DNA of 64,000 nucleotides from Chloroflexota bacterium (lineage in GTDB: Bacteria > Chloroflexota > Dehalococcoidia > Lucifugimonadales > Lucifugimonadaceae), in the NCBI GenBank assembly GCA_029262735.1, contig JAJCYY010000110.1:62001-126000 (forward strand), given 5' to 3'. The translations under genes and the position numbers were made by a program. Numbering within the stretch: the stretch's first letter is position 1; every line of letters begins with the position of its first letter. The notes below the pieces were generated by a model. That model was given only the letters and a program-made list of their open reading frames with translations. It searched no databases and was not told the origin of the DNA. Positions 9,633 to 18,321 of the stretch are shown here, one piece after another.

Positions 9633-10038
9633 CCAGCCAGAAAAACGTGCAAACGCGTGGCTCTCACAAGCCCAGTACGACCTTGATGCCGCCAGGGCGA
9701 ACGCCGCAGACGGCCGTCATGCACTTGGCTGCTTCCTGTGCCACCAGTCGGCCGAGAAAGCAGTCACGGCATTCCTTTACGCCAAAGGAGCCGAACAGGT
9801 CTGGGGACACGCTCTTGCCGACCTCTGCGAAGACGCCGTCGCATTCGACCAGTCTTTCGACCTCGTGAAGTCGATCGCCGTGCTGCTGGACAAGCACTTT
9901 CTGGGCGCGCGCTATCCGGAAAGCCTGCCGGGCGGTGTACCGGCCGAAGCGTATGAGCATGCAGACTCTGAGCGTGCGTTGGAGGTTGCCGGTGACGTGC
10001 TGGGCGCCGTGCGCCAGAGAATGGGCCTGGACGGCTGA
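9625..10038 (+). CDS. HEPN-domain protein (HepT-like partner of the MNT protein)
   Basis: About 137 residues from the TTG at 9625, which has AGGGAG 9 bases upstream and gives the family-like opening SQPEKRANAWLSQAQYDLDA; an ATG at 9607 would add six residues. The helix with CFLCHQSAEKAVTAFLY and the RYPES segment are typical of HEPN domains. HEPN proteins are often RNases; here the classical R-x4-6-H motif is not obvious. The coding overlap with the upstream MNT-like gene implies translational coupling. This may be a toxin-antitoxin pair or one of the many non-toxic HEPN/MNT pairs. The SDR gene starts 2 bases after the stop codon, so the three genes may be cotranscribed. Confidence 0.7.
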   Translation: MVSQPEKRANAWLSQAQYDLDAARANAADGRHALGCFLCHQSAEKAVTAFLYAKGAEQVWGHALADLCEDAVAFDQSFDLVKSIAVLLDKHFLGARYPESLPGGVPAEAYEHADSERALEVAGDVLGAVRQRMGLDG

Positions 10039-10040
10039 GT

Positions 10041-10865
10041 ATGTACAACCTCGAAGGCAAGATCGCTCTCGTAACCGGCGCGGGCGGTGAGCGCGGCATA
10101 GGCCGGGCCATAGCTGTCCGGCTCGCTCAAGAAGGCGCAAACGTCGTTGTTAACGACATCTCGAACAATGGGCGCGGTTCCTGGGGCGGAATGCCAGCCG
10201 TCGTTGACGAAATCAAGTCACTTGGCAAAGACGCGATAGGCGTTACCGGGAGCGTCGCCGACTCGAACCAGGTAGACGCAATCGTTGATGCCGCCCTGGA
10301 ACGCTTTGGCCGCATCGACATTCTTGTCAACAACGCCGGCGCGCTGGCCGGTGCTGACCGCGTCCCGGTCGTCGAACTTGAGGAGAGCGAGTTCGACCGC
10401 ATCATCTCCGTCAACCTCAAAGGTACGTTCCTCATGTCCCGAGCCGTTGCGCGGCACATGCTCACCCGCGAGCCGGGCGGCAAGATAATCAACATCTCGT
10501 CAGTCTCGGGGAAGAAGGGCAGCGCGCGTTTCGCCGCCTATTGCTCATCCAAGTTCGGCGTCATCGGATTTACACAGGTGCTGGCGCAGGAGCTTGCGCC
10601 TCATAAAGTGAATGTGAACGCAATCTGCCCCTCGCTGGTGGAGACAGAGCGGGTCATGGACATGGCGACCGTTTTGAGACCGGACGGCATGACTGCCGCG
10701 GAGTACGGCGACGCGATGGTCGAGACATCTAACACGAACGTGCCACTTGGCCGCATCGCCCAGGCCGAAGATGCTGCACGGACAGCCGCATGGCTAGCCT
10801 CAGAAGAGTCCGAGTACATCACCGGTGAGTCGATAATCCTCTCCGGCGGCTCAGCAATGATTTAG
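10041..10865 (+). CDS. Short-chain dehydrogenase/reductase
   Basis: 274 residues, classical SDR. Cofactor motif TGAGGERGIG (residues 12-21), NNAG at 97-100, catalytic Ser near 153, and YCSSK giving Tyr167 and Lys171. Asp39 at the end of beta-2 (VVVNDI) favours NAD(H). The enzyme interconverts an alcohol and a ketone; substrate unknown. The gene begins immediately after the HEPN gene and ends 7 bases from the convergent acetoacetate-decarboxylase-like gene. The C-terminus GESIILSGGSAMI is typical of the family. Confidence 0.9.
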   Translation: MYNLEGKIALVTGAGGERGIGRAIAVRLAQEGANVVVNDISNNGRGSWGGMPAVVDEIKSLGKDAIGVTGSVADSNQVDAIVDAALERFGRIDILVNNAGALAGADRVPVVELEESEFDRIISVNLKGTFLMSRAVARHMLTREPGGKIINISSVSGKKGSARFAAYCSSKFGVIGFTQVLAQELAPHKVNVNAICPSLVETERVMDMATVLRPDGMTAAEYGDAMVETSNTNVPLGRIAQAEDAARTAAWLASEESEYITGESIILSGGSAMI

Positions 10866-10872
10866 GGGAAAC

Positions 10873-11697
10873 TCAGCATAAAATTCGCTGGTCGCTCAGG
10901 TCCTTGCCACCAACCGTCCTCGTTACTGAAGCCCCGAGCCACTCCTTGACCTCGAGATCGGCAATTCCGTTCACGATGTTGTACTGCGTCGGCAGGTCCT
11001 CCCAGCGCGCACGATTCCACTTCACAGTCCCGTGCCCTGACCACCTCTCCAGCACCCTGGCGTTGGAGCCGGTCGAAGGCGTTAGCACCGCGTACTCGAC
11101 GTCTGCCTTACCCCACTCGCCCGTCCTGGGAATGTACTTGTAGTGCAGAGTGCCGTCCGATTTAGCCAACTCCGGCGGCGCGTATTCGGTGCCCTCAGCA
11201 AGATCGGTCAGGTCCATCTGCATGAACTGGAATCCCAGCCAGTTGGCGGTCGCGGTAGCCGTCGTCCCGACAATCTGCGGGTCGGGCAGGGCACAGTAGA
11301 TTTTCGAGAAACCCAGCTCCTCCCGTCCTGTCAGGATCGGGTCGGTAAGATTCTCCCACAGCACGGTCAAGAACGAGCCCGTTGCAGCGTCTCGCTTGCC
11401 ATTGAACGTTGCAGGGAACGAAACACCGAGCGTGTTGTAGCCGTGCCCGGCCAGCCACTCGATCTCCTTCATGTATCCCCCGCTCACAGTCACGATCGGA
11501 TCTCCGGCGACCTCGAAGTGGTCCGGCAGAAGCGCGTTCAGCTGGTCGGCGTTCGACATGAACGCCACGGCGACCTGTGTCATTTTCGGGCTGCTAACGC
11601 CATCGAATATTCGGCCGTCCGGTCCACGCCTCGGACCGGTCGCAGGTCCGAAAACGACCGGCATTCGCCACATATCCTGGCGTCTCTCGGGTGACAT
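10873..11697 (-). CDS. Acetoacetate decarboxylase-like protein (ADC superfamily)
   Basis: 274 residues. The centre shows the ADC superfamily pattern: YMKEIEWLAGHGYNTLGV, then TVLWENLTDPILTGREELGF followed by Ser-Lys. Lys132 sits where ADC has its Schiff-base lysine, and the Glu pair before it (125-127 region) matches the active-site acids. Classical ADC decarboxylates acetoacetate to acetone; relatives are hydratase- or aldolase-like enzymes on other keto acids, so the reaction here is only suggested. Convergent with the SDR gene; upstream lies a 427-base repeat region before the divergent bicupin gene. Superfamily membership is fairly secure. Confidence 0.7.
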   Translation of the reverse strand: MSPERRQDMWRMPVVFGPATGPRRGPDGRIFDGVSSPKMTQVAVAFMSNADQLNALLPDHFEVAGDPIVTVSGGYMKEIEWLAGHGYNTLGVSFPATFNGKRDAATGSFLTVLWENLTDPILTGREELGFSKIYCALPDPQIVGTTATATANWLGFQFMQMDLTDLAEGTEYAPPELAKSDGTLHYKYIPRTGEWGKADVEYAVLTPSTGSNARVLERWSGHGTVKWNRARWEDLPTQYNIVNGIADLEVKEWLGASVTRTVGGKDLSDQRILC

Positions 11698-12124
11698 AAT
11701 TCCGCTCCTGTTGGGCGCCCGGGCGATGTTGCCCGTTGACTGCAGACTTTACCCGTCGAAGGCCGTCATGGCGAGCAAATATTGCTCGACGCGGTGTTCG
11801 AGGAAAGTTGGCTGTCATCCCAACCGCAGTCGAGGAACCTTGCCGTCTCTGGAACCCGCCGGAGAGATTCCGAATCAAGTTCGGAATGACAGAAAGCCGA
11901 AACGACCCTCACCCTGACCCGCGCCAACATGTCGGCACCCGGCCAACGGGAGAGGGGATTTGGCGGTCATGTCAACGGAGCCAATGCCATCCTGACCATG
12001 TCGAAGGGTCAATTACAGAATGACAGGCTTTACCGTCCTTCTCCCCTGGCTCGCCGCTGAGGATACAATCTCGCCCAGCTAAACACCTCGACCCGGCTAA
12101 ACCTCACCAAACGGAGACACCAAC
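11698..12124. repeat. Intergenic region with two copies of a dispersed palindromic repeat
   Basis: No gene seen between the divergent ADC-like and bicupin genes. At 11867-11887 there is a perfect 8-base inverted repeat ATTCCGAA-TCAAG-TTCGGAAT followed by GACA. A second module GTCGAAGGGTCAATTACAGA plus ATGACA lies at 12000-12025. CCCTCACCCTGACCC (about 11910) and GGGAGAGGGG (about 11950) belong to a common bacterial intergenic repeat type. The bicupin ribosome binding site GGAGAC lies near 12112. Both promoters must lie within this repeat-loaded space. Confidence 0.55.
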
Positions 12125-12901
12125 ATGGCTCGCGTACCGGAAAAGACCAACCTGCGGGTCACACGGCATAACGAGATCATTAGCGACCACGACGGGTCAG
12201 GTCCGTGGGCCGAGGTGATCCTCGAAGATGGCCGAAATCGCATCGTATGGATCTCCGGTCCTGCTGGCCATCCGCCGGACCCGCACATCCACCCCGACTT
12301 CAACGAATGGTGGTTCATTCTGGACGGCAAAACCCGCTACCAGATAGGCCAGTACGAGCCGATTGAAGCCGAGTGGGGCGATATTGTCATGGCGCCAGCG
12401 GGATTCGCCCACGACATTCGGCCAGTTGAAGGCCCCGCCGACGACCGAGGCGCGATCCGTGTCGGCGTGACTCATCCCGAGAGCAATCACGATATCAAGG
12501 GCATCGCGCCATGCCGCCTGATCCCCGTCGAGCGTGATCTCTCGGCCCCGAACCTCATCCACACTCGCTTCGCCGACCTGAAGTCCCACTACGGGACTGC
12601 GGAAAACTGGAAACACATCGTGGTGCTCAACGAACGTAACCGGGCACTCGTGACGCACGAGCTTCCGGGCACGGTGAACCGCCGCATGTGGCATCCGGAC
12701 ATGCACAAGTGGTGGGTTGTGCTGCAAGGCCGACTGGAGTGGAGCATTGGCGACGACGAGAAGGTCGAGGCTGGGCCGGGCGACGTAGTACTCGTGCGCT
12801 CAGAAGAGGTTCATGAAATACGTACGGTCGGCAACGAGCCGTCCGTGCGCCTGACCGTGACCGCGCCAGACATCGTCCACCACTACACGGACGAGAATTA
12901 G
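12125..12901 (+). CDS. Bicupin protein
   Basis: 258 residues with two cupin barrels. The first (about 35-120) has PHIHPDFNEWWFILDGKTRY with metal-type His and Glu positions and a second motif near PAGFAHDIRP. The second (about 150-250) has MWHPDMHKWWVVLQGRLEW and VRSEEVHEIR. Bicupins include dioxygenases, decarboxylases and isomerases that use Fe, Mn or Ni. The gene precedes a zinc alcohol dehydrogenase by 87 bases on the same strand, so both may act on one sugar or aromatic substrate. Start ATG 12125 has GGAGAC upstream. The fold is clear; the reaction is not. Confidence 0.8.
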   Translation: MARVPEKTNLRVTRHNEIISDHDGSGPWAEVILEDGRNRIVWISGPAGHPPDPHIHPDFNEWWFILDGKTRYQIGQYEPIEAEWGDIVMAPAGFAHDIRPVEGPADDRGAIRVGVTHPESNHDIKGIAPCRLIPVERDLSAPNLIHTRFADLKSHYGTAENWKHIVVLNERNRALVTHELPGTVNRRMWHPDMHKWWVVLQGRLEWSIGDDEKVEAGPGDVVLVRSEEVHEIRTVGNEPSVRLTVTAPDIVHHYTDEN

Positions 12902-12988
12902 CGGCCAGCCGCTGGCTCGATGGCGGTCTCATCCCGTCCGAACCGACCACCGATCACCCAACGAGAAAAAAGCCCAACGGAAAAAGCA

Positions 12989-14002
12989 ATGAAGGCAGCT
13001 GTGATTCGAGGCGAGCAACAGATCGAGATCGAAGATGTGCCGACTCCTGAGCCAGGGCCGGACGAGGTCCTCATCAAGATCAAGTATTCAGGGCTCTGTG
13101 GCTCAGACGTCCACCGCTTTCAGTACGGCATGGCAGAGCCTGGCTCCATCATGGGCCACGAGTTCTGCGGCGAGATCGCAGCAGTTGGGGCGAACGTCAC
13201 TGAATGGAAAGAAGGAGACCGCGTTGTAGGCGGCGGCGGGTCAAACCCTGATGGCATCCCGAGGCCGACCAGCGGACCTCGCTACAGTGCCCGAACCGTC
13301 GGCTTCAAAACGCCAGGTTGGGGCGGCTTCGCCGAGTACGCCGTCATGGATGGCTGGCGTCCGCTCAAACTCCCCGACAACGTGTCCTGGGAGACCGCTG
13401 TCCTTGCCGAGCCATGCGCCATCGCGGTTCACGCCGTTCGGCGCTCGGCATTCCGAGTAGGCGATCAGGTCGTCGTTCTTGGTGCAGGCCCAATCGGCCT
13501 TCTCACCCAGCAGGTCTTGCAGGCGGGTGGAGCGCGTGCCGTTTATGTGTCGGAGCCCGCGCCGGCACGTGCAGAAGCCGCGCGAAAGCTGGGCGCCACA
13601 GAGGTGTTCGACCCCGTCAGTGAAGACGTTGTGTCACGAGTTGTCGAACTGACAGACGGCCTCGGCGCACCGCTTGTGTTCGACTGCGCTGCTGCAAAAC
13701 CGACCCTTCAGCAGGGGTTTGAAATGGTGCGCCGCGGCGGGCAGGTCACTGTGGTCTCAATGGCATGGGAGGAAGTGCCGCTGCTGACAGTCGAATGGAT
13801 CGGCCGTGAGGTGGAGATGAAGGCCTCTTACGGCGCGGCACCCGAAGACTGGCAGATTGTGATTGGCTTGATGGAGCAGGGTAAGATCGAATCCGGTCCC
13901 ATGATTGGCAAGGACAGTTTCATCGGCTTCGACCAGATGCAGGCGACTCTAACCCGGCTGATGACGCCGCAGGACGACATCCAGTCAGTGTTGGTGCCAT
14001 AG
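12989..14002 (+). CDS. Medium-chain zinc-dependent alcohol/polyol dehydrogenase lacking the structural zinc lobe
   Basis: 337 residues from ATG 12989 (an in-frame start at 12920 would add an unconserved tail). Catalytic zinc ligands are Cys37 in GLCGSDVH and His57-Glu58 in MGHEFCGE; the coenzyme site is VVLGAGPIGLLTQQ. The four-cysteine lobe that holds structural zinc in most relatives is absent: its place is taken by a Gly/Pro/Arg-rich segment (residues 81-112). The family oxidises sorbitol, threonine, butanediol and similar polyols with NAD. Located directly after the bicupin gene. T-rich sequence (TTTTTT) follows the stop codon and may help terminate transcription. Confidence 0.85.
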   Translation: MKAAVIRGEQQIEIEDVPTPEPGPDEVLIKIKYSGLCGSDVHRFQYGMAEPGSIMGHEFCGEIAAVGANVTEWKEGDRVVGGGGSNPDGIPRPTSGPRYSARTVGFKTPGWGGFAEYAVMDGWRPLKLPDNVSWETAVLAEPCAIAVHAVRRSAFRVGDQVVVLGAGPIGLLTQQVLQAGGARAVYVSEPAPARAEAARKLGATEVFDPVSEDVVSRVVELTDGLGAPLVFDCAAAKPTLQQGFEMVRRGGQVTVVSMAWEEVPLLTVEWIGREVEMKASYGAAPEDWQIVIGLMEQGKIESGPMIGKDSFIGFDQMQATLTRLMTPQDDIQSVLVP

Positions 14003-14141
14003 TTTTTTCTTCGCCTTTTTTCTTCGCCCGACTCAGCTGGTGCTCGAGGAATTAACCAAATCAGGCGGAAGCCATGTTCTCCCTCTGTTCTCAACGGAGC
14101 GAGTTAGAGGGCGGGTCGTTTCAACGCACCCAAACTGAGCT

Positions 14142-14226
14142 CTACATCGGCGGTAATTTCCGCTGCAGGTACTTCGGGTAGATCTCAACGAGAGCCCCAA
14201 CCGATTTCGCGGGGCCAAACCAGTTA
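14142..14226 (-). pseudogene. Possible C-terminal coding remnant
   Basis: Directly after the CocE/NonD stop, in another minus-strand frame, the codons read ANWFGPAKSVGALVEIYP then KYLQRKLPPM and a TAG at 14142-14144. Composition and third-base GC resemble real coding sequence, and no start codon with a ribosome site is seen. I cannot name the family. It may be the tail of a lost neighbour or chance. Confidence 0.2.
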
Positions 14227-15858
14227 GCGAGGAATAACCGGCAGCAATATGTGGGATGGTCGCGGCACATCGTGATAAATCGCCTGATGAGCCACCTGCA
14301 GGTCAGAGTCCATGCCCTGGGGCTTGCCGGTATTCGGATTCCGGTCGTACATCGGGAAACTGCTGCTTGTCACATGCACAGCGATTTTGTGGCCTTTCAG
14401 AAACACGTTGCTGGTCGGCTGGAGTTCGATCTCATATTCGTAGACTATGCCCGGCTCAAGTAGTTCCGGCGGCTCAAAGACCGATTTCCGAAACCTGGCA
14501 CGAATGATCCCCTCGCAAAGATTCCAGGCAGTGCCGTCTGGTTCGACATCCATCAGTCGCACGATCCAGTCCGTGTCCCGTCCGGACGTAGATGCCCACA
14601 GCCTGGCGCTGACCGGACCGGTGACCTCGAAATCGGTTGACAGTGGATCAGTCTCGAAGGACATGACGTCCCGTCGGTCCCAGTTCGGCCGCTGATCGAG
14701 TGCACCAACGCGAATGATCTCCGGGTGGTCCTGCGGCCCGGAATGGTTGCCACCGTGAGTGGGCACGGGATCATCCGGATCGTAGGTGTATTCCGATGCA
14801 ATCTCGTCACCAGGACTCACGGTACTCAGTTCGCCGTGTCGAGAACCCCGGGTATGGAAGTAATAAGGGGCAAACCTGGTCCCGGGTAACGGCCAGTCTG
14901 CCGCTGTGCGCCACTCATTAGCACCCATCGTGTAGAACTTGATCGGCGGCTCAGACGCGATTCCGTCGTCAATGCCTCGCACCACCCAGTTCAACCACCG
15001 CAGCGCGACATCGAACCGGTCGATCGAAGGGTTATCTCCGAAGTCGCGGTCGCCGACAACACGACCGTCATGATCAGTCGGATCGACATAGACTCTTAGC
15101 TTGTCTATGTTTCCGAGCTCTTTCAGGATGACGTAGGTCTTTAGTAAGGCTCCCGGGTAGTTGTCATACCAGCCGGCATGGATATAAGTCGGGATGTTGA
15201 TCCGATCGAACCGGTCGGTGATCGAGATATCGCTCCAGTAGGGACCGTACTCTGAGTGGGTCAGGTACTCCTGCCACAGGTTGTTTTTAGCTCCGACGAC
15301 GGCCTGGTCCAGTGTGATCAAGGGCAAATGGCGGTAAAAAGCATCCCAGCCGCCGAACTCAGCAACCTTGTGGGTCATGTCATTGGACACGCGGGTTCTG
15401 TAGATACGTCGTGCCGTGTGCGATAGTTGAAGGGCGCCGTGGTCCCAGTAACCACGTTCCCAGAGGTCTGGATTCACAACTTGCGGAACGATCGCAACCA
15501 GGTTCGGATGCTGCTCCGGGGCAACGAGCCACTGCGTGGCGCCCATGAAAGAGCGACCGTACATGGCAACCTTGCCATTCGACCAGTCCTGGTTAACGAT
15601 CCAATCGATGCAGTCGTACCCGTCGACATGGTCCTGGCGAAACATCCCGCCTTCGAGGTTTCCACGGCTCTGCTGGCCAACGTAGGCGTATCCAGCCTCC
15701 GTGAACCGCTCCGGATGGGTCGGCCACCCGGCCTCGTAGCCCCTTTCCAAAATCGTGTTGAACGGAGGCTTGCCTTCGGGACGCCAGATGCGCGTCAATA
15801 ACTCGTGGCCATCCCTCATCGCCACCATATGTTCGCTGTAGTCCGTTGTGCCGGCCAT
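14224..15858 (-). CDS. CocE/NonD family alpha/beta hydrolase (Xaa-Pro peptidase S15 type)
   Basis: 544 residues. The N-terminal half is an alpha/beta-hydrolase: QQSRGNLEGGMFRQD leads into YGRSFMGATQWL, the GxSxxG elbow with nucleophile Ser103; acidic and His triad members are expected near YVDPTDHDG and further down. The C-terminal half (about 350-540) is a jelly-roll with the family's ending SSSFPMYDRNPNTGKP and HILLPVIPR. Family members cleave Xaa-Pro dipeptides, cocaine or glutaryl-7-ACA, i.e. ester or amide bonds. No signal peptide. It lies alone between the alcohol dehydrogenase (convergent) and the aldolase (same strand, 158 bases upstream). Confidence 0.9.
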   Translation of the reverse strand: MAGTTDYSEHMVAMRDGHELLTRIWRPEGKPPFNTILERGYEAGWPTHPERFTEAGYAYVGQQSRGNLEGGMFRQDHVDGYDCIDWIVNQDWSNGKVAMYGRSFMGATQWLVAPEQHPNLVAIVPQVVNPDLWERGYWDHGALQLSHTARRIYRTRVSNDMTHKVAEFGGWDAFYRHLPLITLDQAVVGAKNNLWQEYLTHSEYGPYWSDISITDRFDRINIPTYIHAGWYDNYPGALLKTYVILKELGNIDKLRVYVDPTDHDGRVVGDRDFGDNPSIDRFDVALRWLNWVVRGIDDGIASEPPIKFYTMGANEWRTAADWPLPGTRFAPYYFHTRGSRHGELSTVSPGDEIASEYTYDPDDPVPTHGGNHSGPQDHPEIIRVGALDQRPNWDRRDVMSFETDPLSTDFEVTGPVSARLWASTSGRDTDWIVRLMDVEPDGTAWNLCEGIIRARFRKSVFEPPELLEPGIVYEYEIELQPTSNVFLKGHKIAVHVTSSSFPMYDRNPNTGKPQGMDSDLQVAHQAIYHDVPRPSHILLPVIPR

Positions 15859-16016
15859 AACTCCTCCTGAGATGCCCGCAACCCTAATCTAGAAGTTGCT
15901 TTTCAGGGATCCCGGGATCCCGAAGATTTTAAGTGAACAGTCTGCCGTACCAGCCGGTGTGATGTTGGACCGGCAGACTGCCCCGGCGCTTCCGAGACGA
16001 CTGTCGCCACGCCCAC

Positions 16017-16790
16017 TTACGCGTGAATATCCTTCACCACCTGCCTGTAGCCATCCTGCAGCACATTCACTTCCGATGTGTATCCCAGTAGCAGCACCCC
16101 CGCTTCCTTCCACTTCCTTGCCTCGGCAACGTCGTTCACCATCATCGCAACCGTCTTTCCGTTCCGCTTTGCCGCTTCGATAACCCTGTTCCTGCGCTCG
16201 TCCAGCTCCGGCCCCATCTCAGGAGTGCCGTACACACCAAGGTCCTGCGCCAGGTCCGTCGGTCCCAGAGTCAGCGCGTCAATCCCTGGCATCGCAGCAA
16301 TCTCCTCCAGGTGATCAAACGCGCCGCCACTCTCGAGCATCACCGTCACGAACACCTGCTCGTTCGCAAAAGCCAGCCGCTCCTTCGGAGTCCCGCCTGA
16401 CTCGAAATCCGTGCCCCCGCTGGCTCCAGTCATCCCTCGGGAACCCATCGGCGCATAGCGTGACACCGCCACGATCTCCGCAGCCTGTTCCGCCGTGTCC
16501 ACCTGTGGGCAATGCAGGTTCCACACCCCGGCATCGAGCAGCCGGGTGATCCACTCCCGATTCGCCTTCGGTGGCCGCACCACAATCGGAAAATCGAGCG
16601 CCCTGGCCAGTAGCGCCATGTCAGCGACCGTTTCAATGGACGGCGAAGCGTGCTCGATATCGATCCGTGCGAAGTCCATTCCGGCCGCCTTGAGCAGCGG
16701 CAGAACTGCAGTGTTGCGGACCATGTTGATCCACGTGCCGATCTGGACCCTGCCATCGGAAACTGCCGCGCGAATTGGATTCGTCTTCAT
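16017..16790 (-). CDS. HpcH/HpaI family class II aldolase
   Basis: 257 residues with the metal-dependent aldolase pattern: FARIDIEHASPSIETVADM (Glu/His for metal and water), IVVRPPKANREWITRLLDAG, GSRGMTG, MLESGGAFDHLEEIAAMPG and DALTLGPTDLAQDLG. Family members split 2-keto-3-deoxy acids into pyruvate plus an aldehyde, e.g. HpaI or 2-keto-3-deoxy-rhamnonate aldolase. A Gly-rich variant of the second metal segment (SGG before AFDHL) resembles the non-canonical branch found in Chloroflexota. Good fit to the sugar-acid catabolism elsewhere in the window, but no neighbour proves a pathway. Confidence 0.85.
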   Translation of the reverse strand: MKTNPIRAAVSDGRVQIGTWINMVRNTAVLPLLKAAGMDFARIDIEHASPSIETVADMALLARALDFPIVVRPPKANREWITRLLDAGVWNLHCPQVDTAEQAAEIVAVSRYAPMGSRGMTGASGGTDFESGGTPKERLAFANEQVFVTVMLESGGAFDHLEEIAAMPGIDALTLGPTDLAQDLGVYGTPEMGPELDERRNRVIEAAKRNGKTVAMMVNDVAEARKWKEAGVLLLGYTSEVNVLQDGYRQVVKDIHA

Positions 16791-16883
16791 TTCTGGCTTC
16801 CCCTGTACATCTGCGTCTCAGCTTGCAAATCGCAGTTTAGCCACCTGGCGAAGGACGTAAAGCCTTCGTTGGCACAGGACGCG

Positions 16884-16926
16884 AAAGAGGGCAGAGGCCG
16901 GTGTACCCGGATGCTCTGCCCTCTTT
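16884..16926 (-). terminator. Hairpin terminator downstream of the secreted-protein gene
   Basis: Perfect 13-base inverted repeat AAAGAGGGCAGAG ... CTCTGCCCTCTTT with a 17-base loop, lying after the stop at 16989 and before the next minus-strand gene. The U stretch is short (three), so efficiency is uncertain. Confidence 0.6.
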
Positions 16927-16988
16927 ACTGATTCAGACGTATTTATGTTGACGCCGTTGGGATCACGTCCCTGCTCGTGGACACCTCT

Positions 16989-17909
16989 CTAACGGCGGTC
17001 GTTTTTCTTATCATCATCGTCATCGATACCGTGCGAATCGCCGACGGGTTTACCGTCTTCACCCACCAGGCTGGCCTTCGATTTGGAGATGACCACCGTA
17101 CCGGCGAACTGCTGTGTGAGCAGATTCGCTTGTGCCTTCACGTGGACCATACCCTTCAGGCCCAGGATGTCGGACATTGAGCCTGATCCGGGGCCAATCT
17201 CGAACTTCCCTTTGTCGTTAACGTCCAACACGATCGGGAAGAGCAGGGCGCCATCGTGGTCGATGCATGGCTGCAGAGACGGGAGAGGAGCCAGCTGGCC
17301 AGACGGCAAGAGTCCAAAACAGGCGTATGTTCCTGTGCTCCCTCTGCCAATTCGGAGCGAAGCTGTGCCGGTGGCCGCACCCAGGTCGTTGCTGAGCGTG
17401 AACTGGCCCTCAAGCTTCCCGCGCAGTGATCCGCTGAGAGTTGGCACGGTAAACGTTGGTGATCCAGGCGCTGGACCAGTCGGAACCTGCACCTTGCCGT
17501 GTTTGACCCTGCTCAACGTGGCCTTTGAGTTGTGGACACTCAGGAGTTGAGAGCCGGTGAGGATTGAGTCGAGATTCTCACAGGCACTGCTGCCTCGACG
17601 GTCACGACACCGGGTTATTGCGCTCCCGTCTGGACCGCCCCCGAGCACCGCCGCAAAGGCTTCGTTAGAAGTTTTGATCTTGACCGACCGGACTGTGCCG
17701 TCACGCCTCAATGTGAACTCGGACTGCGTGAGCGTCGGGTTTGCCGGATCTGGCGAGGCGCCGATAAGAACCACCTGGCCGATGCCGCTCCACACGGCGG
17801 TCTGCGAGCTTGCAGAGACCGCGGCGGTGAGCACCAGCACCATCGATATTGCGACGACAGTGGAAATTGCCAGCCTGCGCGCCTTCAGAGCGTGTTTCGT
17901 CCTGTGCAA
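16989..17909 (-). CDS. Secreted protein of unknown function
   Basis: 306 residues with a clear N-terminal signal peptide: basic start (MHRTKHALKARRLA), hydrophobic core and a likely cleavage after AVSAS near residue 34. The mature part is Ser/Gly/Thr-rich with beta-strand character and four Cys that could form two disulfides (CRDRRGSSAC and ACFGLL...PCIDHD). The tail is very charged (IDDDDDKKNDRR). I recognise no domain. A hairpin terminator lies downstream, so this is a single-gene unit. Exported localisation is well supported; the role is not. Confidence 0.65.
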   Translation of the reverse strand: MHRTKHALKARRLAISTVVAISMVLVLTAAVSASSQTAVWSGIGQVVLIGASPDPANPTLTQSEFTLRRDGTVRSVKIKTSNEAFAAVLGGGPDGSAITRCRDRRGSSACENLDSILTGSQLLSVHNSKATLSRVKHGKVQVPTGPAPGSPTFTVPTLSGSLRGKLEGQFTLSNDLGAATGTASLRIGRGSTGTYACFGLLPSGQLAPLPSLQPCIDHDGALLFPIVLDVNDKGKFEIGPGSGSMSDILGLKGMVHVKAQANLLTQQFAGTVVISKSKASLVGEDGKPVGDSHGIDDDDDKKNDRR

Positions 17910-18321
17910 GAGTCGCCTCCAGTTGTTTGTGATCAGGTTGATTTTGAAGATCTGCCGGTCGTTGTTATGCCAGTGGCACCGCCAGGCATTGTTCCGACAG
18001 GTCGAGTAATTCCTGGATGATCTGCTTCAACTATGTGCCGAGTCATGTGGGCAGGCTCCGAACCGTTTTGCTCTCTTGCCCAGTTCGCACTACCTGATCT
18101 CGATTTCCTAACGTTAGCCAGTTTCGAAACCCCAGTCGACGCACATCTAGTGGGTCAATAGACCAGCGCCAGTGAGCCAAAGGGTTCACTCGAAATCGAT
18201 CCCAGTTGCGGAATCTCCCGATTCGGTCGTGATGCCAGCGAGATAGCTTTAAATGGCAGCGGGGAATGGGTACAGCAGCCACGGAACGCGGTCTTGACGC
18301 GCTCACATTCGAGAGTGTGGC
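17910..18321. other. Intergenic region, divergent promoters expected
   Basis: 412 bases between a minus-strand secreted-protein gene and a plus-strand adenylating-enzyme gene. I see no RNA gene, no repeat family member and no convincing small coding frame; it should contain the two promoters. Confidence 0.4.
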
